Shown here: piece by piece, positions 36,149 to 46,739 of the stretch
How the letters are laid out: the number at the start of each line of letters is the position of its first letter
Numbering within the stretch: position 1 is the stretch's first letter
Source of the DNA: Tamarix chinensis
Lineage: Eukaryota > Streptophyta > Magnoliopsida > Caryophyllales > Tamaricaceae
Assembly (NCBI GenBank): GCA_030549775.1
Contig: CM060175.1
Location: 109,732,688-109,796,687 of the forward strand
DNA length: 64,000 bases
Direction: 5' to 3'
The notes under the pieces: generated by a model
Databases searched by the model: none
The model's input: the letters and a program-made list of their open reading frames with translations, nothing else
Told to the model about the DNA's origin: nothing
Made by a program: the position numbers and the translations under genes

Positions 36149-36969
36149 TGAAATGATCCAAAACCCTAATTTTAAGAATTTTAATTAATTAAGGATTTAC
36201 TTTGGAAATTTATTAAATAAATTCTTTTATTTAAAATAATATGGAGTAAATATGACCAAATTAATAGGAATTTTATAAATAATTTAATTGGATAAAATTA
36301 GAGTGTTTTGCTAATTAAAAGGAATTTAGGAGAAATCTTTCAAAAATCCTAAATTTTGTCTAAAAAGGGAATTTAATATTATTTTATTTAAATATTATTA
36401 TTTTTAAATGTCCTAAATTACCAAAATAATCCAAATAACCCAACTCGCTTATTTTTCTTTTTCCTTTTTCTTTCTTTCTTTTCCTTCCTTTTTTCTTTTC
36501 TTTTTCATTCTTCTTCTTTTCCTTTTTCTTCCTTACCTCCAACTTGTGGCCTGCCTCTCTTCTTTCCTTTTTCTACTTCGGTGCAGCCCAACACACTGCA
36601 TTTTGCCCCCATTTCTAAACTCGTTACCTAACCAGTTTTCCTTTCTTTTCTTTCTTTTCTTTTTCTTCTCGGCCGCCCGGTCCACGCGCACGTCCTCCAC
36701 CTTCTTCTTCCTCCTTCTTCTCCTTCCCTCCGTTGACCTGCAACTCAGCCCCATTGATCAGCCATTTCTCTTCTCTCTCCTTCCCCCTGACTCACCAGCC
36801 ACTTTAACCCAACCCACTTCCCTTCCTTCTCGCGCATGACCCCTTCTTTTCCTACGCAACCACCCTTACACGATTTGAATTTCACCGGCCTGCCATCACC
36901 GTCGGTGAACCCTAACCTAGTTGCCCTGATTTTCCCGTCTCCCCTATGACCTTAGCCCTCCTTTAGCTC

Positions 36970-36977
36970 TATAAATA
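36970..36977 (+). promoter_or_regulatory. TATA box of E6
   Basis: CTCTATAAATACCCCC lies 821 bp from the left end, with CAAGCTC about 25 bp downstream near the expected transcription start, as also seen in E7. Confidence 0.7.
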
Positions 36978-37649
36978 CCCCCATAATCAGCTGGTGCTCA
37001 AGCTCTTTCCCGCAACCCATAATTTTTCTCCCTTTGCGCCACCACCCAATTAGACACCATTTCCATCATCGTTGGCCAATGCCGCCGCCCAAGCCTCTCA
37101 CTTAAGCACTCCCTACACCGCCCTCTAACTAAATACACCACCCTTCTCCCTCAATTTTCCCTGCACGAGCCACCCCGGCGGTGTAAAGTAGCCTCCTCGA
37201 TCAACCCTTCCTTCCACCTCTGCGACCCTTCTCACCACCGTCCACCACCACTCCCACCGCAACCATTGCCACTTACACCTCCCAAAAATACCTGTAGACC
37301 TCCCTCTACCTCCCCTACCCTTCTTTTCCTCTTCCTCCCTCTCCTCCTCTCTTTCTCTCTTTCCTCCACTTTTGGCCACCACAATCGCCACCGTGCGTCG
37401 CCACCCTCATTCTACTCCTCTCCATCTAGGAAACCATAAAAACCCCAACTTCCACCCTCTTTCTCTCTCTCCTTTTCCCAGCACTCAACTTTCTCTCTTT
37501 TCTTCTCTTTTTTTGGCCACCACCGCAGCCCCCGTGCACCACCGCTGGTGTCGCCTGTCACCACCAACTCAAGGTGGAACCCTAAACCCTCTCAACCCTT
37601 TTACCCTATTTATACAAGCTTTATTTATTTTATTTTTTTATATTTACAT

Positions 37650-37774
37650 TATTTCAAATATATTATTATTATTATTATTATTGCTAATGTTATTATTTTT
37701 ATTGTTATTGAGGGTCGAACTGTTCTATTTTAGTTCAATTATATTATTATTATTTCTTCTTCTTCTTCTTCTTC

Positions 37775-37839
<65 letters not shown>

Positions 37840-37910
37840 TGTGTTATTATTATTTCAAAGTAGGGTTGAAACCCTACTTTACTTTATTTTTGATTTATAC
37901 TATTATTAGT

Positions 37911-37964
<54 letters not shown>

Positions 37965-38160
37965 TTGTATTACTATTATTATTATTATTATTATTGTTAT
38001 TATTATTATTTTTATTATTATTATTAATGTTAATAGTATTATTATTAGTATTATTTTGGTGAGAGGTCAAAACCCTTATTCCACCATTTATTTCAAACTA
38101 TATCATTAGCATTATTATTATCGTTATCATCATCATCATCATCATCATCATTATTATTTT
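37650..38160 (+). repeat. TTA-rich microsatellites of E6
   Basis: Several tracts: (ATT)n from 37660, (CTT)n near 37757-37775, a long (ATT)n to about 37840, further (ATT)n at 37930-38030, and (CAT)n near 38128-38152. The motif AGGGTTGAAACCCTA-like GGTCGAA separates them. Confidence 0.9.
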
Positions 38161-38374
38161 AATTATCATTATTATTATTAGGGTAAAACCTTCAAACCTT
38201 ATATTATCATCTTTTACAATATGACTATTATTACTTTTATCTTTAGCAAAATTAGTAACTAGGTTGCGTTATTACTATTATATTATTATTTTATCTAAAA
38301 CCCTAATCTTAGAATAAATTAGGAAATAATAGCATTTTTAGTAGGAGGGAACCTAATCTTTAGTTTTTCCCTCT

Positions 38375-38450
38375 TATAGGTGAGACCAGTCAAAGCCCTA
38401 AGGAGACGTAGGAGCGTGCTTCTAGACCGGTGTCATATTAGGTAAGCGTG
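38375..38450 (+). other. Donor-like block of E6
   Basis: Two 5' splice-site-like sequences, TATAG/GTGAGACC (near 38379) and TTAG/GTAAGCG (near 38441), flank CCCTAAGGAG and GGAGCGTGCTTC. The surrounding 80 bp are kept in E7 and, as complement, in E8 and E9. Confidence 0.55.
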
Positions 38451-38829
38451 TAGCTAAGACCTTGATTGTGCTATGTGTATTATATGCCTTGTATAATGTG
38501 AAGTTGTGTATCATGTGCTATCAGTTGACTATTTTATGAATGGAGCAACTTGGAGTTAAGGTATACTTATGTGCCTTCTTATTGTATATGTTGATATGTA
38601 TATGAGGTGAAATATTATGGAATCTGATGTAATGTGCTATGACCCTTTAAGACATGCATGTGAGGATGTTAATGTGGTATTGTGTGAGGGAAAGGATGAA
38701 AAAGGAAATTGGGGAAGCAAGTTGACCAAAGGGAAATAAGCTGACCAAGGGATGTGAGTTGACCTAAAAATTTTAATGATTCATCAGTGGAAGAATAATA
38801 AGGGATGAAGGTAAAATGAAGGAATGGGA

Positions 38830-39240
38830 GAATCTAATTTATTGTTTTGAATGGAAGAATCTAGGGTTTTGTATGGGGGAATCGAATCTATGGTTTTGCA
38901 TGGAGGAATCTAGGGTTTTGCATGAGAGAATCTATAGTGTTGCATGAGAGAATCTAATCTAGGGTTTCTTATGGGAGAATCTACGGTTTCGTATAGGAGA
39001 ATCTATGGCTTTGCATGGGAGGATCTAATCTATGGTTTCATATGGGGGAATCGAATATATGGTTTTGCATGGAGGAGTCTAGGATTTTGCATGGGAGAAT
39101 CTAATATAGGGTTTCTTAGGGGAGAATCTACGGTTTCATATGGGAGAATATAATCTATGGTTTCATATGGGAGAATCTATGTTTTTTATGGGATAATCTA
39201 ATCTAGGGTTGCATGGGTGAATATAGAGTTTCACGTAGGA
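38830..39240 (+). repeat. GGGAGAATCTA minisatellite of E6
   Basis: About 15 units of 22-35 bp with GGGAGAATCTA, ATCTAGGGTTT or TATGGTTT and GCATG. Open frames here are periodic. Related arrays are in E7 (49790-50060) and E9 (52075-52745). Confidence 0.85.
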
Positions 39241-40079
39241 CTTTTAGGGTTTTGCATCAAAAAGTTCGAAGGGTTGCATGGGATTTATAAAGTCTGCATT
39301 TGGGTGAATTTTACGTATAAAAAGTTGATTTGAGGTGTGAGAAAGGTAATGGAAGTGTTGTTTGGGTGTTTCGACGCTTTGGGTGAAAAATAATACATGG
39401 GACAGTATAAGGGTACATAGGAGACTGAGGTAGGGTTTGGGAGGAAACCCTAGTCTAAGAAGGAGGTAAAAATAGAATTAAATGAGGGTGAGCAGAGTAC
39501 GAGATTAGGATGGAAATCATCGTGTGAGGATGAGCATGATTAGCATGGAAAAATAAGAAGCGGAAAGTGAGAAATGGAGGGGTGACATGTGGAAATGAGG
39601 AAGTTAGGGTTTGGTGTAGCTAGCTAGGGTTTGGTGCGGCCAATTAGGGTTTGATGTGGTTACCTAGGGTTTCATGGTCATACGTGTACTTAGTGAGTAA
39701 AGTGAGATGATAAGGGTCGAATCTAAGAGTTATGATGTGTGGGATGTTAAAATAGTTTGGGTTTGTGATATAGAATATGATGGGCGACATAGGCTTAAAT
39801 TAGGGTTTCTGAAAAAAAAAACCCTAGAGTAAGGTAGTGAGTGGACTTGGAAATATAAGGTAGTGGGCCTTGACCCACATACATAGGAGTTGGAATTCTA
39901 GTGTGAATTAGGGTATGGAGGAAAGGATGTTGGAATAAGTTGGGAGGTGCATGATTTTGATGATGTGAGACGGGTCCTTTTGGAGGATAAGCGTAGAGGG
40001 ATTTAGTCATGCATGTCTTGGGTTAAAATTCTAAACAAGACACTTAAGACATTAATCATGTAAAGTGAAAGATTATTGA

Positions 40080-40460
40080 GCCGGGTCCAAGCCGATCCAC
40101 CAGTTAGGGATAGTGGTTAGGGTGTTCCATCCTATATGTGTCCGATCTACCGGTTATAATAGTGGTTAGGACTCAGGAGCTTGATGCCCTGTGTGTTTTT
40201 GGCCCACCAATTATAATAGCGAGCGATCCGAAACTCAATAAACCAAAACATGAGTTGCTAAGACACATAAAAGACACTAAGTACTTATAGTGGAACATAA
40301 TGAGAGTAGGAGCCAAACCGATGTATCGGTAAGGAATAGTGGTTAGGGCGTCTCGTCCTATATGTAGCTGATCTACCATCTATAATAGTGGTTAGGTGCA
40401 TGTTGCCCTATATGTGACTGATCCACTGGCTATAATAGTGGGGCTCCTATAATCGCATGG
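40080..40460 (+). repeat. Module-plus-hairpin array of E6
   Basis: Diverged modules (GATCCACCAGTTAGGGATAGTGG, GATCTACCGG-TTATAATAGTGG; quoted in parts) alternate with TTAGGG..CCTATA hairpins. Example: TAGG-T-GCA with TGC-CCTA in the unit near 40390-40412. Confidence 0.7.
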
Positions 40461-41040
40461 ATTTGATAAAGAGCATGATGTGAAATGATTATCGATAAGA
40501 GATTAATTAATTAATTAATCTGAACTATAATGACCTTTATTTATTATTCATCTAAAGTAATTGTATGTTGTTTTATTATCTTGCATGGATTATGTGCTTT
40601 TATGTGTGGGCATTAGTGCACGGTTACCTTTCTTAGTACGTAGCATACTGATCACCCTTTTCATGGGTGTTACTCATTCCCACGAGCAGAGGGCTCTTCT
40701 GACTTTGTGCAGGTGGGCGATGCATATTTTTATGCCTTCGATGTTCATGAGGCATCAAGCAGGGCTGAGTGGTGAGCATGTGCTAGGCTCGATGATCAGG
40801 AGTGACGTAGCTGGATTCTCTTTTTAAGTTATTCTGTTTATTTATGTTATTTCTTTTTGTATTAGATTTTCCAGAACTAAACTACTATCGTTTGTAAACA
40901 TTTTTCCTTTCAAGAACGTTGATTACGTACTTTGGATTATGTAAAATTTTTATGCGTACTCTGATTTCTGTGTTATGATCCTTATAGTTCTTTTTATGAA
41001 CTCTTGGTTTAAGTTTGAAAATAATCCTTTTTAGCCCTAA

Positions 41041-41086
41041 TACTTGGTACTGGAACGATAGGAGTGAATCGGTCTGGTACTAAGTG
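41041..41086 (+). other. Terminal hairpin of E6
   Basis: TACTTGGTAC (41041-41050) faces GTACTAAGTG (41077-41086). The inner stem is GAACGA (41053-41058) with TCGGTC (41069-41074). Its innermost pair is A-T where E8 has G-C, changed on both sides. Confidence 0.6.
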
Positions 41087-41167
41087 TGGCGGTAACATTC
41101 CCAAAATTCACAGGTTTTAATTTAAGTGCTTCCAAAAAAAATTAATAGTGAATTTTGGGGTGTTACA

Positions 41168-41644
41168 ATGGGTTTGGTGGCTCAGGTGGCGGTAGAGACG
41201 GCGGGATGACGGTGGAAGGAGGAGGTGCAGGGTGGTTGCTAAGAAGGAAGAAAAAGAAGAGAAAAAGAAGAGGGGAGGAAGAATGTGGGCTGCATAGTGG
41301 CTCGAGGGGTGGTGTGGTGGTGTAGGGTGGGAGTAGAAGGTGGTGTAAGTGGCTAGTGAGGCGGAGGCAACAGCGGTGCAAAATAGGGGTGAAAATGATG
41401 AAGGGGAAGAAATGGAGAGGAAGGGATCGGGAGAGGGAAGGAGGGCTCGAAAATGGGCAGGGGAGGGGCTGTTGAGGATAAGAAAATTAAGAGGGAGGAT
41501 AGGGGAGCAGGTTTGGCCAGTCGGGTGGCAGGGAGAGGGAAGGGAAGAAGAGGAATTAAGTAAGGCATGCAGCTGGGGGTGCAGGGTCTGTTTGGTTCGA
41601 AATGGGGAAGAAAGGAATGGGGGAGGGGGGAGGAAGAGTGGCAG
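41168..41644 (-). mobile_element. E2 piece 3 (between E6 and E7)
   Basis: Purine-rich DNA continuing the E2 tract, with GTGGTGTAGGGTGGGAGTAG as in E3 piece 2. It begins with ATGGG (right duplication of E6) and ends with GGCAG (41640-41644, left duplication of E7). Confidence 0.8.
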
Positions 41645-43217
41645 TGAAATGCCCCAAAAATCCTAATTTTAAGAATTATAGTTAAATAAGGTTCTATTAG
41701 GAAAATTTATTAAATAAATTATTTTTATTAAAATAAAAGGAAATTAATTAGGGCAAATCAAGAAAAAATTAATAAATATTTTATTTAGGAAAATTTTGGA
41801 TATTTTAGCTAATTAAGGATTTTATTTTGGGAATTAATTAAATAAATTATTTTATTTAAATTAAGAAGGAAAAAAATAGGGCCAAATTAATAGGAATGTT
41901 ATAAATAATTTAATTGGAGAAAATTAGAGTGATTTGCTAATTAAAATGAAATTTATGAAAAATCTTTCAAAAAACCTAAATTAACCTAAAAAGGAAATTT
42001 AATATTATTTTATTTAAATATTATTATTTTTAAATATCACAATTTACCAAAATAATCCAAATATTCCAACCCACCTATTTTTCTTTTTCTATTTTTCCTT
42101 TTTCCCTTTTCTTTCTTCCTTTTCCTTTCTTTGTCTTCTTTTCTTTTTCTTTCTTCTTATTTTCTTTTTCTTTCTCCTTCCCGATTTGGGCTCATCCGTG
42201 GCCCAATTCTTCTTTTCCTTCTTTTCTCTTTCGGCAGCCTACTGCGCTACGTTTTGCCTTGTTTTTTTAGCCCCATCGACGGCCGATTTTCTTTTCTTTT
42301 ATTTCTTTTCCCCCAGTCAGCCGGTCCGCACATGCACTCCCGCCTTCTTCTTCCTCCCTCTTCTTCTCCCGTCAACCTGCAACGCTACCCCCAGCTCCTT
42401 GGTTTTTCACCGCTGATCACGCCGTTGACCGGCCATTTCGCTTCTCCTTTTTCCCTGCTAACTCGCCGACAATTTTGACCCAACCCCACTCCATTCTCTT
42501 CTTGCACAGTTCCTCCTTTTCTTGCACAACACCCTGCCACGTTTTTAAATTTCTATCGACCAAGCATCGCCGTTGGTGAGCCCTTACCGACCTTCCCTAT
42601 TCCCTCATCATTCCCCTGACCTTATCCTCTCTTTTTAATCTATAAATACCACCATAATCAACCTTGTTCAAGCTTTTGATTTCAACCCAGAAAAAATTTA
42701 CCCCTTACGCTGCCGCCCTTTCAGACACTCATTGTACCACCATCGGCCAACACCGCCGCCCATTCTGCCCACTCGACTACTCCCTGCACTGCCCTCTAAC
42801 TAACTACACCACCCTTATCCCTCGATTTGCTCTGCATGAGCCACCTTGGCCGTGCTAACTTTCCTTCTCAATCAACCCCTTCTCCACCCCTACCACCCTT
42901 CACACCATCGTCCACCACCACTTCGCCACTTCCACTGCCCCTTTCACCTTCCAAAAGCCTTTGTAGACTTCCCTCTATCTCCCCTATCTTTATTTTCCTC
43001 TTTCTTCCCCTCCTTCTCTCTTTCTCTTCTTCTTCCAATTTTGACCACCACTACTGCCACCGTGCGCCGCCACCTTCATTCTACTCCTCTCCACCTAGAC
43101 AACCCTAATCACCCCAACTCCCACCTTCATTCTACCTCTCCTTTTCCCAGCATCCAACTTTTCCTCTTTTCTTCTCTTTTTTCGGCCACCACTGCCACAG
43201 CTGTGCACCATCGCCGG
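41645..43217 (+). mobile_element. E7: solo LTR-like unit, family D, first piece
   Basis: E7 runs from TGAAATGCCCC at 41645 to TTGGGATGTTACA at 57063, flanked by GGCAG (41640-41644) and GGTAG (57064-57068), one mismatch. E8 and E9 are inserted in it. Own length is about 5.2 kb. This piece has the AT-rich end, pyrimidine tract (42070-43217) and TATA box. It ends with GCCGG, the left duplication of E8. E6 at 37500-37560 provides the empty-site counterpart. No coding domain. Confidence 0.88.
42641..42648 (+). promoter_or_regulatory. TATA box of E7
   Basis: ATCTATAAATACCACCATAA lies 996 bp from the left end. TTCAAGCTT follows, aligned with CTCAAGCTC of E6, so the start region is conserved as well. 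Confidence 0.7.
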
Positions 43218-43317
43218 TGTAACACCCCCAAATTTACTACTGAAAAATTTCGTTTAAGACAAAAGGTTTAGCGGAAGCGAGAGAATTAAAACCGTAAACT
43301 TGGGGGTATTACCGCCA

Positions 43318-43363
43318 CACTTAGTACCAGAACGGTTCATTCCTACCGTTCCAGTACTAAGTG
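43318..43363 (-). other. Terminal hairpin of E8 (reference copy)
   Basis: CACTTAGTAC (43318-43327) pairs perfectly with GTACTAAGTG (43354-43363). After a CA/CA internal loop, GAACGG (43330-43335) pairs perfectly with CCGTTC (43346-43351), closing a ten-base loop. That is sixteen pairs without mismatch apart from the internal loop. Confidence 0.75.
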
Positions 43364-43690
43364 CTAAGGCTAAATCCGATCATCAATAAGTACGAATTAT
43401 CATAAAACGCAAGATGACATTTAGCATAAATCGTTAATAAGATATAAGTCAAACAAAAGTTTGAATACAATTTAGGATTACAACCCCATAATGCTTTTTC
43501 TTTAAAAACAGGAAACGTAATACAAAATATAGCTAACAAAACAATCCTAAAAAAGGATCAGAATCTGGATCGCCTACTCACTCAAGTCAAGCCTTCCACC
43601 CCGAATTAGTAACCGATCATAAACCTGCACAGGAAGTCTGCTCCCCACCATCGGTGGATCATCACAGGACCCATTCAATCAAGGTAGTAT

Positions 43691-43709
43691 CAGTATGGGT
43701 CCAATACTG
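43691..43709 (-). other. CAGTA hairpin of E8
   Basis: CAGTAT (43691-43696) pairs with ATACTG (43704-43709) across GGGTCCA. The last pair differs from E1 on both sides. Confidence 0.55.
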
Positions 43710-43939
43710 AGTAAGGGCGCAGGTGCGCTAAGGCCAAGCATACCATCATACAACATAACATGCACAACGCAATCACATAAGCAACATGTAATATTATGAA
43801 TGATGTAGGTCAGTTATGGTCCAGTCCAACTTCTTCTTTTCATAACTCTGATAATTATAGTCGATTCACATCATAATCGTTATGAATCCATGATTTATTT
43901 GCAAGTCATTTCACACCATAATCTTTGTTAATCCATGCG

Positions 43940-44265
43940 AGTACGGGAACCCCACTATTATAGCCGGTGGATCGGTCACTTATAGGGCAGAACGCACCTA
44001 ACCACTATTATACGCCGGTGGATCGGTCTCCAGGGCACAATGCTCCTGGCCACTATTATGCCGGTGGATCGGTCTGGCCCCGACTCTCATGATGTTCCAC
44101 TGTAAGTATATAATATCTTTCCCATGATTTAATTACAACATACTGTTTGGTTTGTTGAGCTCGGGGTCCCCCACTATTATAGCCGGTGGATCGGTCTCTA
44201 GGGCACCCCGGCACCTGGCCACTATTATGCCGGTGGATCGGTCTGGGCCCGGCTCAACAATCTTA
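43940..44265 (-). repeat. Module-plus-hairpin array of E8
   Basis: Five modules CCACTATTATAGCCGGTGG in blocks of three and two. Hairpins: TAGG (43983-43986) with CCTA (43997-44000), extended by GC/GC with one bulged A; and CCAGG (44030-44034) with CCTGG (44045-44049), extended by GCA (44035-44037) with TGC (44041-44043) with one bulged T. Confidence 0.85.
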
Positions 44266-45499
44266 CTCTTTAAGTAGTTAATGTCTTATTCATGTATTAT
44301 TAAATAAGGTTCCACCCTTGACATGCATATCAACTACCCTCTACATCTATCCTCCCCAGGGGGCCCGTCCCATATCTTGAGACTGTTCTCCCCTTCTCAC
44401 GCCCGATGTTCATCCCCTCTTACTCTTATACATAAGGAAACGTAGTAAGGGCACGCTCTCCCGAGAATGTGGGCTAACCCTAACACAACGATATCGGTCC
44501 CGCATGTCCTCACCCCTCTAGGGCTCCTCCTTGGAAAAACCTAATTTGGGCCTACATGGCCCAACTCTTTCTTACTCATCCTAACTTTACTTTGTTCCTT
44601 GTCTCGCATCCCGTCTCTACTAAGAAATTCCCAAAATATATCCCTTTATTCCCCAACTCCGCATGTGATCGCCAGACCCTAGTTGGCCACACCAAACCCT
44701 AGCACTTTACTTCCTCTCTAAGTAACCTCTCATCTTTGCCCCAGAACCCCTTCTCTCATTTAGAAGCCCATACTCATCCTTCATGCAAGTGGACTCTCAC
44801 TCTCAACCCATACTCCATCCCTCCTTGATCATTTTTACCCTTATATTCTTCAATTGCTCATTTCCTCCCAAAAACCCTAATTGGAACCCTTAGACACCCT
44901 TACACCGACCCACGTAAAATTTTGCACCCAAGCCTCCAACGGGTCCATAACTTTGTCATTATTTTACTCACTTCCTAAATCAACTCTCCTCACGTAAGAT
45001 TCATTCCCATGCATAATTTAAACACTCCATGCAGACTCTCCAACGCCTACTTACACACAAACCCTAATAAGGTCTCTTATGCACCAACTTACGTACTATT
45101 TTTCATATTAAGTCTCCAATCATCCCAAGACTCTCCCAAGCTCTTACTTACAACCCAAATCAACTTCTCATACGTAAGAATCATGCCCATGCAAGGTCTA
45201 GTTCCCCCATGCAAACTTCCCAACGTCCACTTTCCCGTTGTTCTTTTAATATCATTTCATGCTACCCCAAAACCCTAGCATGCATATCCTAGAGGGTCAT
45301 AACAAGTCACATCATCAACATCAACAATAAACATGGAACATGGCATACATGTATAACATAAGGCACACACAACATACCTCATGATCCACGCTGCGCTACA
45401 CAAAGCAGGTTATTCATAACACATGCATAATACACATCAACATGGCATGCTCATCATTAACCCACACATTACATCACACATAACACAAGGCCATAGCTT

Positions 45500-45560
45500 C
45501 GTCCTTACCTAAGGTGACACCGGGCTTGGAGCACGCTCCTCTAACTCCTTAGGGCTTTGG
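45500..45560 (-). other. Palindrome and donor-like block of E8
   Basis: On the minus strand: CCCTAAGGAG, then GGAGCGTGCTCC (45539-45528), then ACCTTAGGTAAGGACG. Same order as E5, where it is nearly identical. Confidence 0.55.
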
Positions 45561-46234
45561 TTAGGGTTACCTATAAAAGGGGAAAATGCGAAGTATTAGT
45601 TTCCCTTATAATTACTATCAACCCTCATTATAGTTTAAGGTTAGGGTTTTTATTACTAAAAAGGGTTTTATACAAAAACTAGGGTTTTTACCTTAGGATT
45701 AGTATACTAAATATTAGTAGTCAAAATATGTTTATTTTTAATACCTATTGTTACACTTATATTATTAGACCCGTTAGCCCTATTCTTATAATAATAATGT
45801 TCATGCTAACTATAGAAAAATAGTGATAATAATAATAATAAAACTAATACTAGTGACACTAATGTTTATAGTGAGAGAAACCCTAGCGTTTTTAAGGCTA
45901 AGTCTATTAATGGTGTCATATTCGAAATAATATTATTATAAGGTTACAATATTACAAGTAACTATTCCTAAGGGTGATAATGATAATAGTTGTATATTCT
46001 TGAATAATAAAAAGGGTTCAAATGCTTTTGATTACAACAATAAGGTAGTGATAGTAGTAATAATAGTAATAGCTAATAATAGTGTCCTAGTAATGAGGTT
46101 AGGGTTAATGTTAAATGGTATGGTAATAAGGGTTCAAGTACTCTTCTTAGTTAATAACCACATGATATCTACTAGCTTGAATTAAGTAACATGGATAAGA
46201 ACAAGTGGTATTATTGTTAACAAAATGATAAGGG

Positions 46235-46241
46235 TGTTAAG

Positions 46242-46309
<68 letters not shown>

Positions 46310-46610
46310 TAATAATAATAACGATAATAATAATAATACTCCTAGGAGTAATGATAATAACAATAATACAACCAAGTAAGGTTTAGCAACCACAATATTA
46401 ACCGTAGTAAGGATAATAGAGTAATAATAGCAATATTATTAATAATGTTAATACTAGTAATTATAAAGATTAAGATTAAAGTTAAGTATAATAAAAGTTA
46501 GGGTTCAAAGAGATGTTAGTATTAGTAAGAAAATAAGAACAATAATAATAGAGACAATAATAATGGTAATAATGATGATAATAATAATAACAATAATAAA
46601 AGTAATAATA

Positions 46611-46662
<52 letters not shown>

Positions 46663-46680
46663 GTATATTAGTACTAATAT
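46235..46680 (-). repeat. TTA-rich microsatellites of E8
   Basis: Long (ATA)n tracts on the plus strand at about 46236-46310 and 46617-46660, with imperfect AAT-rich DNA between. On the inferred transcribed strand they read TTA. Confidence 0.9.
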
Positions 46681-46739
46681 TAGTAGAAAATAGTAGCAGC
46701 TATATAAAAGGGATATTAGGGTTTGGATGAGTGGATAAC

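Larger units (their letters stand above)
36149..41167 (+). mobile_element. E6: solo LTR-like unit, family D (5.0 kb)
   Basis: It starts TGAAATGATCC at 36149 and ends TTGGGGTGTTACA at 41167, with a perfect 5-bp duplication ATGGG (36144-36148 and 41168-41172). It is uninterrupted and so the best reference copy of its family. Order: AT-rich end, pyrimidine tract (36440-37560) with TATA box (36970), TTA microsatellites (37650-38160), donor-like block (38375-38450), GCATGGGAGAATCTA minisatellite (38830-39240), G-rich segment, module array (40080-40460), CAGTA-type hairpin (40634-40650), terminal hairpin (41041-41086). No coding domain. Confidence 0.92.

Noticed and set aside
40561..40827. Conserved frame in E6 with a relative at 56442-56861 in E7
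   Set aside because: Falls over the CAGTA hairpin region; shared because both units are family D. The copies diverge by indels and end at different places, so coding is not supported.
43940..44265. CRISPR-like array of spaced repeats
   Set aside because: Repeats are imperfect, spacers are related to each other and self-complementary, and the context is a plant LTR-like unit with no cas genes.
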